Assembly: GCA_020401865.1 (NCBI GenBank)
Contig: JADCAS010000005.1
Span: forward strand, 342,748-406,747
DNA: 64,000 bases
Origin: Phenylobacterium sp.
GTDB taxonomy: Bacteria; Pseudomonadota; Alphaproteobacteria; Caulobacterales; Caulobacteraceae
Direction of reading: 5' to 3'
Below, piece by piece: positions 19,178 to 28,454 of the stretch (position 1 is the first letter of the stretch; each line of letters opens with the position of its first letter). Position numbers and translations under genes: made by a program. The notes under the pieces are model-generated. The model saw only the letters and a program-made list of their open reading frames with translations, did no database searches and was not told the DNA's origin.

Positions 19178-20665
19178 ATGACCGAGACCGTCGCCGTCAT
19201 CGGAGCCGGCATGGCCGGCCTCTGGACCGCCCTGGCCCTGGCCCCGACAGGGCGCAAGGTCACCCTGCTGGACCGCGACCCGCCGCCGCCGCCCGGGGAT
19301 GCCGACGAGGCCTTTACGGGTTGGGCTCATCGGGGCGTCACCCATCTGCGCCACAGCCACGCCTTCCTCGCCCGCCTGCGCGGCATCATCCGGGACGAGC
19401 ATCCCGCCCTGCTGGAGGCTCTAAATGCGGCTGGCTGCCGGGAACTGGGTCTGGACGGCATGCTGACCGACCGCCACCGCAAGCGCTGGAGACCCCGCCC
19501 CGAGGACGCCGACCTGGTGGTCCTGACAAGCCGCCGAACCACGATGGAGCTGGTCATCCGGCGCTATGTCGAGGCCATGCCGAACGTCGAGATCCGCAGC
19601 GAGGCCTTCGTCGAGGGCCTGGATGCGTCGGGCGAAGCGCCGCTGAAGGTGACCGGCGTACGACTCCGGGGCGGAGAGACCGTCGCGGCCGACCTGGTGG
19701 TCGACGCCAGCGGACGCACCTCTTCAGCCTTCGACCAGCTGGCGGACCTGGGCGTTCAGATCGGCGAGACCGCCGAGGATGCGGGGATCCTCTATTTCAC
19801 CCGCCACTACCGCCTGCGTCCCGGTCAGGTCGAACCCCCCCGGGGCGGCGCCCCCGCCACCGGCGATCTCGGCTTCATCAAGTTCGGCGTCTTCCCGGCC
19901 GACAATGGCTGCTTCTCCATCACCCTCTGCGTGCCCGAGATCGAGCTGGAGATCCGCAAGACCATCGTGGACCCGGCCATCTTCGACGGCATCTGCCGCG
20001 AGATCCCCGGCATGCGCCCCTGGCTGGAGCCGGAGCGGACCGAAGCGGTCAGCAAGGTCTATGGCATGGGCGACCTGAAGAGCCGCTGGCGCACCCTGGT
20101 CTCGGAAGGCCGGGCGGCGGTCCTGGGTTTCTTCGCCGTCGGTGACAGCCTGATCCGCACCAACCCCCTGTATGGCCGGGGATGCGCCTTCGCGGCGGTC
20201 AGCGCCACACTCCTGCGTGACGCCCTGGAGGTTGGCCAGGATCCCGCCGGGCGACTGTTCGCCTACGAGGCTGGCCTGAAGCGGGAAATCCTGCCCTTCT
20301 TCGAGACCATGCAGAAGGATGACCGGGCGGCCGTCCGCCGCGCCCGGCAGGCGCTGGACCCGCATCACCGTCCCAGCCTGCGCAGCCGCATCCTGAAGAG
20401 CTTCGCCGAGGACGGCGTGGCCATCGCCATCCGCTCGGACCCCGATCTCCTGCGCTCCGCCATGCGCGGCTTCCATATGCTAGAGCACCCTTCGGACTGG
20501 CTGAAACGCCCCGTCAACCTCGGGAAGGTCCTGCTGCACTGGATGGCGCCGAGGGCGGCGAAGGCTGAAGTCTACCCGCCCAAGGCCGGACCCCGGCGGG
20601 CCGAACTGATGCGCGCCGTGGGCCTGGACCCCGAACTCGACGTCGCCCGGGTGTCGGCAGGCTAA
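19178..20665 (+). CDS. FAD-dependent oxidoreductase, monooxygenase-like
   Basis: A 495-residue flavoprotein with an N-terminal dinucleotide-binding motif VIGAGMAGLWTALAL, the conserved DASGR near residue 173 and a late VGDSLIRTNPLYGRGCAFA block (~320) typical of PHBH/halogenase-like enzymes. The lysine of the flavin-dependent halogenase signature is not evident. Substrate unknown. It starts 1 bp after the thioredoxin-fold gene, so co-transcription is likely. Confidence 0.8.
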   Translation: MTETVAVIGAGMAGLWTALALAPTGRKVTLLDRDPPPPPGDADEAFTGWAHRGVTHLRHSHAFLARLRGIIRDEHPALLEALNAAGCRELGLDGMLTDRHRKRWRPRPEDADLVVLTSRRTTMELVIRRYVEAMPNVEIRSEAFVEGLDASGEAPLKVTGVRLRGGETVAADLVVDASGRTSSAFDQLADLGVQIGETAEDAGILYFTRHYRLRPGQVEPPRGGAPATGDLGFIKFGVFPADNGCFSITLCVPEIELEIRKTIVDPAIFDGICREIPGMRPWLEPERTEAVSKVYGMGDLKSRWRTLVSEGRAAVLGFFAVGDSLIRTNPLYGRGCAFAAVSATLLRDALEVGQDPAGRLFAYEAGLKREILPFFETMQKDDRAAVRRARQALDPHHRPSLRSRILKSFAEDGVAIAIRSDPDLLRSAMRGFHMLEHPSDWLKRPVNLGKVLLHWMAPRAAKAEVYPPKAGPRRAELMRAVGLDPELDVARVSAG

Positions 20666-20668
20666 GGC

Positions 20669-20935
20669 TCAGTCCTCGTCCCAGCGCCAGCGCAAGGGCT
20701 GGGTCCGGTCCATCTTGAGCCACACCACGACCAGCAGCAGCGCCGTGCAGCCCAGGAGGGCGGCCAGGATTCCCAGCGCATCGGCGCCCCGGGCCTCCCG
20801 CCCCATCAGGGTCGGGATCATCGCCATGGCCAGTACATAGACGCCGATGCAGGCCCATCCCTGCCCGTTCATGGGAGACACGCCGAAGCCGAACCGCCTG
20901 GGCCCGAACCAGGGCCTGCCGAGAGGAAGCTTCAT
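20669..20935 (-). CDS. Small two-helix membrane protein
   Basis: An 88-residue protein with RPWFGPRRFGFGVSP followed by two hydrophobic segments (~residues 28-45 and 55-75). This WFGP-K/R-RFGFG family of short membrane proteins is widespread in alphaproteobacteria and actinobacteria and has no assigned function that I know. It ends 4 bp from the convergent FAD oxidoreductase gene. Confidence 0.7.
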   Translation of the reverse strand: MKLPLGRPWFGPRRFGFGVSPMNGQGWACIGVYVLAMAMIPTLMGREARGADALGILAALLGCTALLLVVVWLKMDRTQPLRWRWDED

Positions 20936-21033
20936 GGCGGGGGTCCTGTTAAACACCGAGACTTGAGATATAGGCGCGTCGGCCTTCCCCCGCGAGCTTC
21001 CCCCGCGAGCCTCCCGGGCGTGACTGTGGCAGG

Positions 21034-21825
21034 TTAGATCCGCCCGGCGAATGGCGAGGACGGATCGCCATAGCGACGCTGAGCCATCCGTCCGGCGAGA
21101 AACGCCTGCCGGCCGGCGATGACCGCGTGCTTCATGGCGTCGGCCATGCGGATCGGATCGTTCGCCTCGGATAGTGCGGTGTTCGTCATCACGGCGTCGC
21201 AGCCGAGCTCCATGGAGACCACCGCATCAGAGGCCGTGCCCACGCCCGCGTCCACCAGTACGGGAACCTTGGTCTGCTCGATGATCAGTCCCAGATTGAG
21301 GAAGTTCTGGATGCCCCGGCCCGAGCCGATCGGCGCCGCGGCCGGCATGATGGCCGCCGCCCCGGCGTCCTCCAGCTTCTTCGCAAAGACCGGGTCGTCC
21401 GAGCAGTAGACCATCACGTGGAAGCCGTCGGCCACCAGCAGCTTCAGGGCCCGCAGGGTCTCTTCCATGTCGGGCAGCAAGTGCGCGGTCTGCGACAGCA
21501 CCTCCAGCTTCACCAGATCCCAGCCGCCCGCCTCGCGCGCTAGGCGCAGGGTACGGACTGCCTCCTCTCCCGTGTAGCAACCCGCCGTGTTCGGCAGGTA
21601 GGTGTAGCGCTCGGGCTTCACGTAGTCGGCCAGCATCGGCTGGCTGGGGTCGCTGAGGTTCACCCGGCGCAGCGCCACGGTGACGATCTCGGCGCCCGCG
21701 GCCTCTGCGGCGGCGGCGTTCAGGGCGTAATCCTTGTACTTCCCCGTGCCCACGATCAGCCGCGATGTGAAGGTGCGGCCAGCGACGGTCCAGGTGTCCA
21801 GGGTGGTTTGGGTCGCGCCTTCCAA
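21034..21825 (-). CDS. thiG: Thiazole synthase ThiG
   Basis: A 263-residue TIM-barrel enzyme making the thiazole phosphate of thiamine from DXP, dehydroglycine and ThiS-thiocarboxylate. [11 protein letters not shown], the VALRRVN strand, [13 protein letters not shown] and [13 protein letters not shown] are typical. The lysine in DLVKLEVL is the likely Schiff-base residue. It starts 1 bp after thiS. A ThiO-like oxidase, which could supply the imine, is encoded ~19 kb away at 40081-41145. Confidence 0.95.
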   Translation of the reverse strand: MEGATQTTLDTWTVAGRTFTSRLIVGTGKYKDYALNAAAAEAAGAEIVTVALRRVNLSDPSQPMLADYVKPERYTYLPNTAGCYTGEEAVRTLRLAREAGGWDLVKLEVLSQTAHLLPDMEETLRALKLLVADGFHVMVYCSDDPVFAKKLEDAGAAAIMPAAAPIGSGRGIQNFLNLGLIIEQTKVPVLVDAGVGTASDAVVSMELGCDAVMTNTALSEANDPIRMADAMKHAVIAGRQAFLAGRMAQRRYGDPSSPFAGRI

Positions 21826-21826
21826 G

Positions 21827-22033
21827 TCAGCCGCCTCCGATGAATGCTACGATCTCGATCCGGTCGCCGTCGGCCAGCTCGGTGCGGTCGTACAGTGAGC
21901 GGGGCACGATCTCCAGGTTCCGCTCCACAGCCACCTTGCGCGCATCAAGGCCCAGGGCGACGACCAGTTCGGCCACTGTGCGGACCGACTCCATGACGCG
22001 GCTCTCACCGTTCAGGACCAGGCTCAGACTCAT
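21827..22033 (-). CDS. thiS: Sulfur carrier protein ThiS
   Basis: A 68-residue ubiquitin-fold sulfur carrier ending in the required Gly-Gly (AFIGGG). AAGGAGG stands 7 bp before the ATG. The leader shows no THI-box riboswitch elements. Confidence 0.93.
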   Translation of the reverse strand: MSLSLVLNGESRVMESVRTVAELVVALGLDARKVAVERNLEIVPRSLYDRTELADGDRIEIVAFIGGG

Positions 22034-22257
22034 ACCCCTCCTTGTGACCCCAGCCGCCCGCCGTTACAAGACGCCGAATCCGGTTTCAGCGCATCCGCGC
22101 CTGCCGGAGGGTTGTCGGCGGGAACCGGCCCTCGGCTTCACGCCGATGTGTCCGGGGCGGGGCTCCTCCCCATGTTCGCGTCGGCTCAGGTTCGATAGAA
22201 GGTCAGCACGTCCGCCGCCTGCGCGGCTGCCGAGACGACGAAGCACAGGATCCCCAC

Positions 22258-22740
22258 ATGCCGTCCAGTCCGAAGGCTCCCGCCGAACAGATCGATGCAC
22301 GTCTTGTCCGCCGCCTCGCCGGCATCCTGAATGATACGGGACTCTCCGAGATCGAGGTCGAGCATGACGGACTGAAGATCCGCGTGGCCCGCACCCTGAC
22401 CGCCTCCGCGCCGGTGACCCTCGCCGCTCCGGCGGTTGCTGCGCCCCCCGCGCCGGCCCAGGCCGCCGAACCCGTGGCCGCGCCCCCCGCCCCGGCGCCC
22501 GCCGCCGGAGACGCCGTGAAGTCGCCGATGGTCGGAACCGTCTATCTCCAGCCCCAGCCTGACGCTCCGTCCTTCGTCAAGGTCGGCGACACGGTCGCGG
22601 AGGGTCAGACCCTGATGATTGTCGAGGCCATGAAGACCATGAACCCCATTCCGGCGCCCCGGGCGGGAAAGATCCTCGAAATCCTCGTGCTCAATGGCCA
22701 GCCTGTCGAGTTCGGCGAACCCCTGGCGATTATCGGTTAG
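22258..22740 (+). CDS. accB: Biotin carboxyl carrier protein of acetyl-CoA carboxylase
   Basis: A 160-residue carrier with an N-terminal helical region (~1-50), an Ala/Pro linker (~55-85) and a C-terminal biotinyl domain with the biotinylated lysine in EAMKTMNP. It feeds fatty-acid synthesis together with AccC, which follows after 3 bp. AccA and AccD are not in the window. Confidence 0.96.
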   Translation: MPSSPKAPAEQIDARLVRRLAGILNDTGLSEIEVEHDGLKIRVARTLTASAPVTLAAPAVAAPPAPAQAAEPVAAPPAPAPAAGDAVKSPMVGTVYLQPQPDAPSFVKVGDTVAEGQTLMIVEAMKTMNPIPAPRAGKILEILVLNGQPVEFGEPLAIIG

Positions 22741-22743
22741 GCC

Positions 22744-24096
22744 ATGTTCGACAAGATCCTGATCGCCAACCGGGGCGAGATCGCCCTGCGGGTGCACCGC
22801 GCCTGCAAGGAAATGGGCATCTCCACGGTTGCGGTTCACTCCGAGGCCGACGCCGGCGCCATGTGGGTCCGTCTGGCGGACGAAAGCGTCTGTATCGGTC
22901 CGGCGCCGGCCGCCAAGAGCTACCTGAACATCCCCGCCATCATCGCCGCCGCCGAGATCACGGGCGCCCAGGCCATCCATCCCGGCTATGGCTTCCTGTC
23001 CGAGAACGCCCGCTTCGCCCAGATCGTGAACGCGCACGGCTTTGCCTTCATCGGTCCCCTCCCCGAGCACATCACCATGATGGGCGACAAGATCACCGCC
23101 AAGCAGGCGGTGCGGGAGGCGGGTATTCCCGTGGTGCCGGGCTCTGACGGCGCCGTGACCACCGAGGAGGAGGCTTTCGCCGCCGCCCGGGAGATCGGCT
23201 TTCCGGTGCTGATCAAGGCGGCCGCCGGCGGCGGCGGACGCGGCATGAAGGTCGCCCGCACCGAAGAGGACCTGGCCGAGGCGGTCTCGACAGCCCGGGC
23301 CGAGGCCAAGGCCGCCTTCGGGGACGACGCGATCTACATGGAGCGCTATCTCCAGGGGCCGCGGCACATCGAGCTCCAGGTCATCGCAGACCGGTTCGGC
23401 AATGTCTGCCACCTGGGCGAACGCGACTGTTCGCTGCAGCGCCGTCACCAGAAGGTGCTGGAGGAAGCGCCCTCCCCCGTCATCGACGCCGCCGCCCGGA
23501 AGAAGATCGGGAACGTGGTGGTCGAAGCGGTCCGCCGGATCGGATATCTGGGCGTCGGCACCATCGAGTTCCTCTACGAAAACGGCGAGTTCTTTTTCAT
23601 CGAGATGAACACCCGCCTGCAGGTGGAGCATCCTGTCACGGAGGCCATCACAGGCATCGACCTTGTCCGCGAGCAGATTCGCATTGCAGCCGGCCTGCCC
23701 CTGTCCTTCTCGCAGAAAGACGTCGTCTTCGAGGGCCACGCCATCGAGTGCCGGATCAACGCCGAGAACCCCCGGACCTTCACACCGTCACCGGGCCTGA
23801 TCACGGACTTCCACGCCCCCGGCGGCCTGGGCGTTCGCCTCGACAGCGCCATCTACGCCGGCTACGTCATCCCTCCCTTCTACGACAGCCTGATCGGCAA
23901 GCTGATCGTCCATGGTCGCGACCGGGAAGAGTGTATCGCCCGCCTCAGCCGCTGCCTGGGCGAGATGGTGGTGAGCGGGGTGGAGACCACCATCCCCCTC
24001 TTCCAGGACCTTCTCCTCCAGCCCGACTTCGTGATGGGCGACTACACCATCCACTGGCTGGAACGCTGGCTGAAGGAACAGTCGGAGGCCGGGTGA
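22744..24096 (+). CDS. accC: Biotin carboxylase of acetyl-CoA carboxylase
   Basis: A 450-residue ATP-grasp enzyme that carboxylates biotin on AccB. Landmarks are [19 protein letters not shown] at the start, the glycine-rich ATP loop [11 protein letters not shown] (~160) and the active-site region [14 protein letters not shown] (~290). Length is standard. Its stop overlaps the aat start in GTGA. Confidence 0.97.
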   Translation: MFDKILIANRGEIALRVHRACKEMGISTVAVHSEADAGAMWVRLADESVCIGPAPAAKSYLNIPAIIAAAEITGAQAIHPGYGFLSENARFAQIVNAHGFAFIGPLPEHITMMGDKITAKQAVREAGIPVVPGSDGAVTTEEEAFAAAREIGFPVLIKAAAGGGGRGMKVARTEEDLAEAVSTARAEAKAAFGDDAIYMERYLQGPRHIELQVIADRFGNVCHLGERDCSLQRRHQKVLEEAPSPVIDAAARKKIGNVVVEAVRRIGYLGVGTIEFLYENGEFFFIEMNTRLQVEHPVTEAITGIDLVREQIRIAAGLPLSFSQKDVVFEGHAIECRINAENPRTFTPSPGLITDFHAPGGLGVRLDSAIYAGYVIPPFYDSLIGKLIVHGRDREECIARLSRCLGEMVVSGVETTIPLFQDLLLQPDFVMGDYTIHWLERWLKEQSEAG

Positions 24097-24737
24097 GCCG
24101 CCGGTCACGTCCCCACCCGGCGCTGGACTTCTATGCGCGCGGCGTGTTCCCCATGGCCCAGTCGCCCACGGACCCATCGGTATTCCTGGTTGAGCCCGAG
24201 TCCCGGGGTGTCTTTCCGCTTCGGGGGCTTGCCCTCCCGCGCCGCCTGCAACGGACGGTGCGCCAGGACCGCTTCGAGGTCAGGGTCAACTCGGCCTTCC
24301 AGGCGGTGCTGGACGCCTGCGCCGATCCGGAGCGGCCCGGCGGCTGGATCAATCCGGCCCTGATGCGAATGTACCAGGAGATGCACGCCACGGGCTCCGC
24401 CCATTCGGTGGAAACCTGGAGGCAGGGGCGCCTGGTCGGGGGGCTCTTCGGCGTCAGTCTCAAGGGCGCCTTCTTCGGGGAGAGCATGTTCTCGGTGGAG
24501 ACGAACGCTTCCAAGGTCGCCCTGGTCCACCTGGCCGGACGGCTCATCCTGGGCGGATTCCGGCTGCTCGACGCCCAGTTCATCACCGACCATCTGGCCA
24601 GCCTCGGGGCCGAGGAGATCCCGCGCTCCGCCTACCTCGAGCGGCTGGCCGGCGCCCTGGCCGTGGAGGGGGTGTTAGGTCCGCCGGCCGCCCTGAGCGG
24701 CGCCGAAGTCCTGCAGGTGATCAGCCAGGCGTCGTAG
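24093..24737 (+). CDS. aat: Leucyl/phenylalanyl-tRNA-protein transferase
   Basis: A 214-residue N-end-rule enzyme that adds Leu or Phe to proteins with N-terminal Lys or Arg, marking them for ClpSA, which is encoded at the right end of this window. [33 protein letters not shown] and FGESMFS are family signatures. The GTG at 24093 overlaps the accC stop. The last 106 bp overlap the convergent DUF2155 gene. Confidence 0.93.
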   Translation: MSRRSRPHPALDFYARGVFPMAQSPTDPSVFLVEPESRGVFPLRGLALPRRLQRTVRQDRFEVRVNSAFQAVLDACADPERPGGWINPALMRMYQEMHATGSAHSVETWRQGRLVGGLFGVSLKGAFFGESMFSVETNASKVALVHLAGRLILGGFRLLDAQFITDHLASLGAEEIPRSAYLERLAGALAVEGVLGPPAALSGAEVLQVISQAS

Positions 24738-25303
24738 ACCGGGTGCTCGGGTCCGTTCAGCCCCGGGGAAGAGGCGTAGATCCAACCCCGGAAGACCTGC
24801 CGGACGCCGGGAGCGGGCCGACCTGTCTGGGCCCTCGGTTGCGAATCCACGACCAGGTAGGCGATCGAGTCCTCGGTGGGCTCGTCGGCCGCCGTCCGCT
24901 CGCAGGCCCGGACCGTCAGGACGAGGGTCTTGTACCGCACCGGCTGGCCGACCGGGGCCTCGAAACGGATGGTCTCGGCAGTGACCTTGTCCACGGCCTG
25001 CAGCACCGCCACGTCGAAGCGCTCACGTTGCTTCAGGCTCTCCGAGGGCCGCTCGGCGACCCGCCGCTCTGGAGGCGCCGCCGGCGCAACCCCGGAGGGC
25101 GGAACCGGGGGCGCGACCGCCGGCGGCGGAGCCTCCACGACAGCGGGAGGCGCTTCCTCGATGATGGCGGGGGGCTGGGCGGCGGCGCCGGCATCCGACG
25201 ATGAGGACGCCTGTTGGGCCGGGGCGAACTCCGCCCAAGCGAGCACCGCCACCGCCGTCAGGATGACCAGGACGAGGACCCTGCGCTGGGGAAACAGCGG
25301 CAT
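24632..25303 (-). CDS. DUF2155 protein, probably periplasmic
   Basis: A 223-residue protein with an N-terminal signal or anchor (VLVLVILTAVAVLAWAEFA), a long Pro/Ala-rich linker (~35-85) and a C-terminal DUF2155 domain (~95-205, with AVLQAVDKVTAET and YDAWLITC). Function unknown. It lies 1 bp after the NDUFA12 gene, a pairing common in alphaproteobacteria. Both its conserved YDAWLITC and a non-conserved tail of ~25 residues are read antisense to the 3' end of aat. Confidence 0.88.
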   Translation of the reverse strand: MPLFPQRRVLVLVILTAVAVLAWAEFAPAQQASSSSDAGAAAQPPAIIEEAPPAVVEAPPPAVAPPVPPSGVAPAAPPERRVAERPSESLKQRERFDVAVLQAVDKVTAETIRFEAPVGQPVRYKTLVLTVRACERTAADEPTEDSIAYLVVDSQPRAQTGRPAPGVRQVFRGWIYASSPGLNGPEHPVYDAWLITCRTSAPLRAAGGPNTPSTARAPASRSR

Positions 25304-25304
25304 C

Positions 25305-25700
25305 CTAATCGGGCCGCCAGGCCTCATAATCACCTGTCGCGCGGGCCCGCTCGCCGCCCCGGGTGATGGAGCCCTTGGGCCGCCAGGCGTGGATGGTGCC
25401 GGTGAGGTTGGGCTGGTGGTCCTTTTCCCAGGACCTGCGGGGAAGAGGCGCCACGGTCGGCGGATCGTCGAAGGTGTAATGAAGCCAGCCGTGCCACTCG
25501 GCAGGCACCTTGGAGGCGTCCGGATACCCCTTGTAGATCACCCAGCGGCGGCGGCGGCCGTCGTAGGAATCCCGGGCGTCGCGGGCCTCGAAATAACGAT
25601 TGCCATAGTCGTCCTGGCCGACCAGGACGCCCCGGCGCTTGATGTGGAAGCCGGCGCCGATCGTGGCGCCGTTCCACCAGGTGAAGATCGCTTTCAGCAC
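25305..25700 (-). CDS. NADH:ubiquinone oxidoreductase accessory subunit NDUFA12
   Basis: A 131-residue protein with FTWWNGATIGAGFHIKRRG, VGQDDYGNRYFEA, RRRWVIYKG and EWHGWLHYTFDD. This is the NDUFA12/B17.2 signature, a complex I accessory subunit shared by alphaproteobacteria and mitochondria. The rest of complex I is not in the window. Confidence 0.94.
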   Translation of the reverse strand: MLKAIFTWWNGATIGAGFHIKRRGVLVGQDDYGNRYFEARDARDSYDGRRRRWVIYKGYPDASKVPAEWHGWLHYTFDDPPTVAPLPRRSWEKDHQPNLTGTIHAWRPKGSITRGGERARATGDYEAWRPD

Positions 25701-25871
25701 GCCGGTTCAAATCCGCTCAGGTTCAACGCGGCCGGACTATAGGTTGCGCGGCGCCCAGCGTCCAGCGATCCGAGGACCGCAACATCTTGTGGATGTCTCG
25801 CCGCCCCACCGCAACATCTGTTGCCCGCCTCCGGAGGCCGCCCTAACCTTGGCGGTCTGGAGGCCTCCGTC

Positions 25872-28310
25872 ATGCATACCCCGCCCGTCCTTGAGCCCCG
25901 GCTGATCGAACTCGGGGACCAGTGCGTCGAGGTCCTGGCGCCGGTCGGCTGGACGGACGCCCAGACCGAGGCCTGGAGGGAGGTCCTCGGCGGAACCGAG
26001 GACATTGGCGCCGCCATCCGGTCCCTCGCCGCAGAGATCGCCCGCGCCGTCCCGGGGCGTGGTCACCCGGGGCGAAGGGCAACGGACCAGGGCCTGTCCG
26101 ACCGGCTTGCATCCCTGATGCTGAACGCCGCAGCGGGGATCGGCGTGGCGCCAGGTCCGCCCCCCGCCCTGCTTGACGCCACCGCGCCTGGCCTCGAAGT
26201 CCGCCTGGAGGCCGTCGCCGCCGCCATCCGGGGCGAGAGGCTGGCGCAGGCGGCAGCCGAGGCGGCGGCAGGCCCGCTCCAGGGCGTTCTTGACGCCATC
26301 GACCGCTGCGAGGGCGACCCCGAGGCCTGCGCCTCTTTGACCGACAATCCCGGGCTTGCCCGCGCCGTGGAGCGCGCCCAGGCGGCCGGCGTCCCCGAAG
26401 ACCTCATCGGCGAGGCCATCGACCTGGCGCGGGGCGGCGAAACCGTCTGGCGCATGGCGGTCCCCGCCTTTCCCCAGGACCGCCTCAGACTGGTGTTGTT
26501 CGCGCAGACAGCGGCCGTCCCCGCCGCGGCGCTCACCGGCGCGGTGGGCATAGCGGACACGCAGGAGACGGCGTCCGCCCTGGTCTCGGCCGCCAGCCGG
26601 GTGCGCGGGGCGCTGAACCTCGCCGCCTTCGGTCTCGGGGAGGACTTCGACCTGTCCGGCTTCGGGCAGGCGGTGGCGGACCTGGCCCTGGCCCTGTCGG
26701 CGTCGGGACGCCCGGGGCTGATCTGTCTGGCCGGCCTGGGGGACTGGCTGCTGGGTCGGGGGCTGGCCTACGATTCGGACGCAGCCCGGAAGGCCGCACG
26801 GACCCTGTTCAAGCGGGCGCGTCGGGCGATCCCCGAGGGTCTGGAGGTGGGCCTTGCCCTCTTCAGCGAACCGGACCTCGCCCTCCGCCTCGGCGCGGCC
26901 GACCCCACCGGCGCGCCGTCGAGGGGACCGATCGTCCATATAGAGACCTCGGACGGCGTCACCCTCCGCGCGCTTTCCGCCGCGGCCCTGCGGGCCCTGG
27001 ATCAATTGGGCCTGGACGCCGCGGACGCCCGCCTCCACGCCCTCGGGATCCGCTCCCTCTCCGGCGCCCCCGGTGTCGACCGGGCCGCCCTGGAGTCCCG
27101 GGGATTCACCGACCACGAGATCGCCGCTGTGGAGTCCGCCCTGCCCTTCGCCGGACGGCTCTCGGACGCGCTCTCCCCGCGCGTGATCGATCCCGGCTTT
27201 CTGACCGACGTCCTGGGTCTGAGCGAGGCCGAGCTGTCCGATCCTGCTCTCGATCTCCCGGCCCGGATGGGCTTCACCGCCGGGCAGCGGGCCGAAGCAG
27301 ACGCCGCCATAGCCGGAGCAGGCCGGCTCTCCGACCTGCCAGGCCTGTCGCCTGATCAGGCCGCGGTCCTGCGCCTGGGAGACGAGGTCGCCCCGTCGGC
27401 CCACCTGGCCATGGCCGTCGCCCTCGCCCCACTTCTGGCCCACCCGCCCATCGTGATCCTTGAGGCCGGCTCGGCGCGCGATCTGGAAACTCTGCTGGCC
27501 GGCCTCGGCGATGTCACCGGCGTTGTCCTGCAGCCGAAGCTCCGCCGCCGACCGCTGTTGCTGGCGCCCGTCACCGAAGCGGAACGCCGGGAAAGCCCGC
27601 CCCCGGTGACGGAAGAGCGCATCATCGAGCGGCGCGTCGAGGTCGAGCGGCCGCCCACCCGGCGCAAGCTGCCCGATCGCCGGAAAGGCTACATCCAGAA
27701 GGCCTCCGTGGGCGGCCACAAGGTCTATCTGCACACCGGCGAGTATGACGACGGAGAACTGGGCGAGATCTTCATCGACATGCACAAGGAAGGCGCCGCC
27801 TTCCGCTCCCTGATGAACAACTTCGCCGTCTCGATCTCGATCGGCCTGCAGTACGGCGTACCCCTCGACGAGTTCGTTGACGCCTTCGTCTTCACCCGCT
27901 TCGAGCCCGCGGGACAGGTGACCGGCAATGACTCCGTACGCTCGGCGACCTCGATCCTGGACTACATCTTCCGCGAGCTCGGCATCTCCTATCTCGGCCG
28001 CAACGACCTCGCGAACGCCGATGGGGAGCTGAACGCCGACGGGCTGGGCCGCGGCGCCGCCGATGGCCAGCCCCTGGAGGATCCCGAACCCCAGCCCGCG
28101 TCACGGTTCATTTCCCGCGGGTTCTCCCGGGGGGCGGCGCCCGACAACCTCGTCTTCCTGCCGACGGCGCAGGAGCGCGGCGCGCTTGGCGGACTGCGCA
28201 GGGACGCCGACGTCTGCCCGGACTGCGGCGATACGGCCCTGGTGCGAAAGGGTGCAGACCTCATCTGCGACACCTGCGGCGTCCGCGCCGAGGGCGACCT
28301 CGCCGGCTGA
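25872..28310 (+). CDS. Degenerate NrdJ-like protein with TSCPD domain and zinc ribbon
   Basis: An 812-residue protein. Its last ~210 residues are nearly standard for the C-terminus of alphaproteobacterial B12-dependent ribonucleotide reductase: [40 protein letters not shown], then zinc-ribbon CPDCG and CDTCG (~781-803). The first ~600 residues follow NrdJ only faintly, for example [33 protein letters not shown] and [18 protein letters not shown]. The catalytic NPCSE-type motif, other active-site cysteines and the terminal redox cysteine are missing. A ribonucleotide reductase activity is unlikely; a regulatory or structural role is inferred. ATG 25872 is chosen over an upstream in-frame start. 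Confidence 0.8.
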   Translation: MHTPPVLEPRLIELGDQCVEVLAPVGWTDAQTEAWREVLGGTEDIGAAIRSLAAEIARAVPGRGHPGRRATDQGLSDRLASLMLNAAAGIGVAPGPPPALLDATAPGLEVRLEAVAAAIRGERLAQAAAEAAAGPLQGVLDAIDRCEGDPEACASLTDNPGLARAVERAQAAGVPEDLIGEAIDLARGGETVWRMAVPAFPQDRLRLVLFAQTAAVPAAALTGAVGIADTQETASALVSAASRVRGALNLAAFGLGEDFDLSGFGQAVADLALALSASGRPGLICLAGLGDWLLGRGLAYDSDAARKAARTLFKRARRAIPEGLEVGLALFSEPDLALRLGAADPTGAPSRGPIVHIETSDGVTLRALSAAALRALDQLGLDAADARLHALGIRSLSGAPGVDRAALESRGFTDHEIAAVESALPFAGRLSDALSPRVIDPGFLTDVLGLSEAELSDPALDLPARMGFTAGQRAEADAAIAGAGRLSDLPGLSPDQAAVLRLGDEVAPSAHLAMAVALAPLLAHPPIVILEAGSARDLETLLAGLGDVTGVVLQPKLRRRPLLLAPVTEAERRESPPPVTEERIIERRVEVERPPTRRKLPDRRKGYIQKASVGGHKVYLHTGEYDDGELGEIFIDMHKEGAAFRSLMNNFAVSISIGLQYGVPLDEFVDAFVFTRFEPAGQVTGNDSVRSATSILDYIFRELGISYLGRNDLANADGELNADGLGRGAADGQPLEDPEPQPASRFISRGFSRGAAPDNLVFLPTAQERGALGGLRRDADVCPDCGDTALVRKGADLICDTCGVRAEGDLAG
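28295..28310 (+). repeat. Left copy of 16-bp direct repeat (end of nrdJ-like gene)
   Basis: CGACCTCGCCGGCTGA encodes the final DLAG-stop of the nrdJ-like gene and recurs exactly at 31099-31114. The match extends with mismatches to 8 codons (AEGDLAG versus AENDLAG). It brackets the two accessory genes. Confidence 0.7.
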
Positions 28311-28381
28311 CGGCTCGGCATCAAGAGAGCCAGATCACGTCGCGGCCGCCTGGGCGTTCCACCCGTGAGCAGACCTTTCCG
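28303..28381 (+). repeat. Intergenic repeat, copy A (contiguous)
   Basis: About 79 bp after the nrdJ-like gene that resembles 29879-30049. The first block (28303-28337) matches 29879-29913 at 32 of 35 positions. The second block (28339-28381, with CCCGTGAGCAGACC) matches 30011-30049. Confidence 0.6.
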
Positions 28382-28454
28382 CTTCCGCTGGGTAATGCTC
28401 CAGGTTGCGCCGGTCCGCTGTGCGCCAGGCGTCACTCTTGGACAGCCCCTTGTG

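Noticed and set aside
20975..21010. Short tandem duplication TTCCCCCGCGAGC
   Set aside because: Two 13-bp copies only, in a GC-rich spacer; no sign of function.
22034..22257. Possible TPP riboswitch upstream of thiS
   Set aside because: The conserved CUGAGA and ACCUGAUC elements are not present on the thiS strand.
25704..25714. GGTTCAAATCC resembling a tRNA T-loop
   Set aside because: No acceptor stem, D-arm or anticodon arm can be built around it, and it sits at the start of the NDUFA12 gene.
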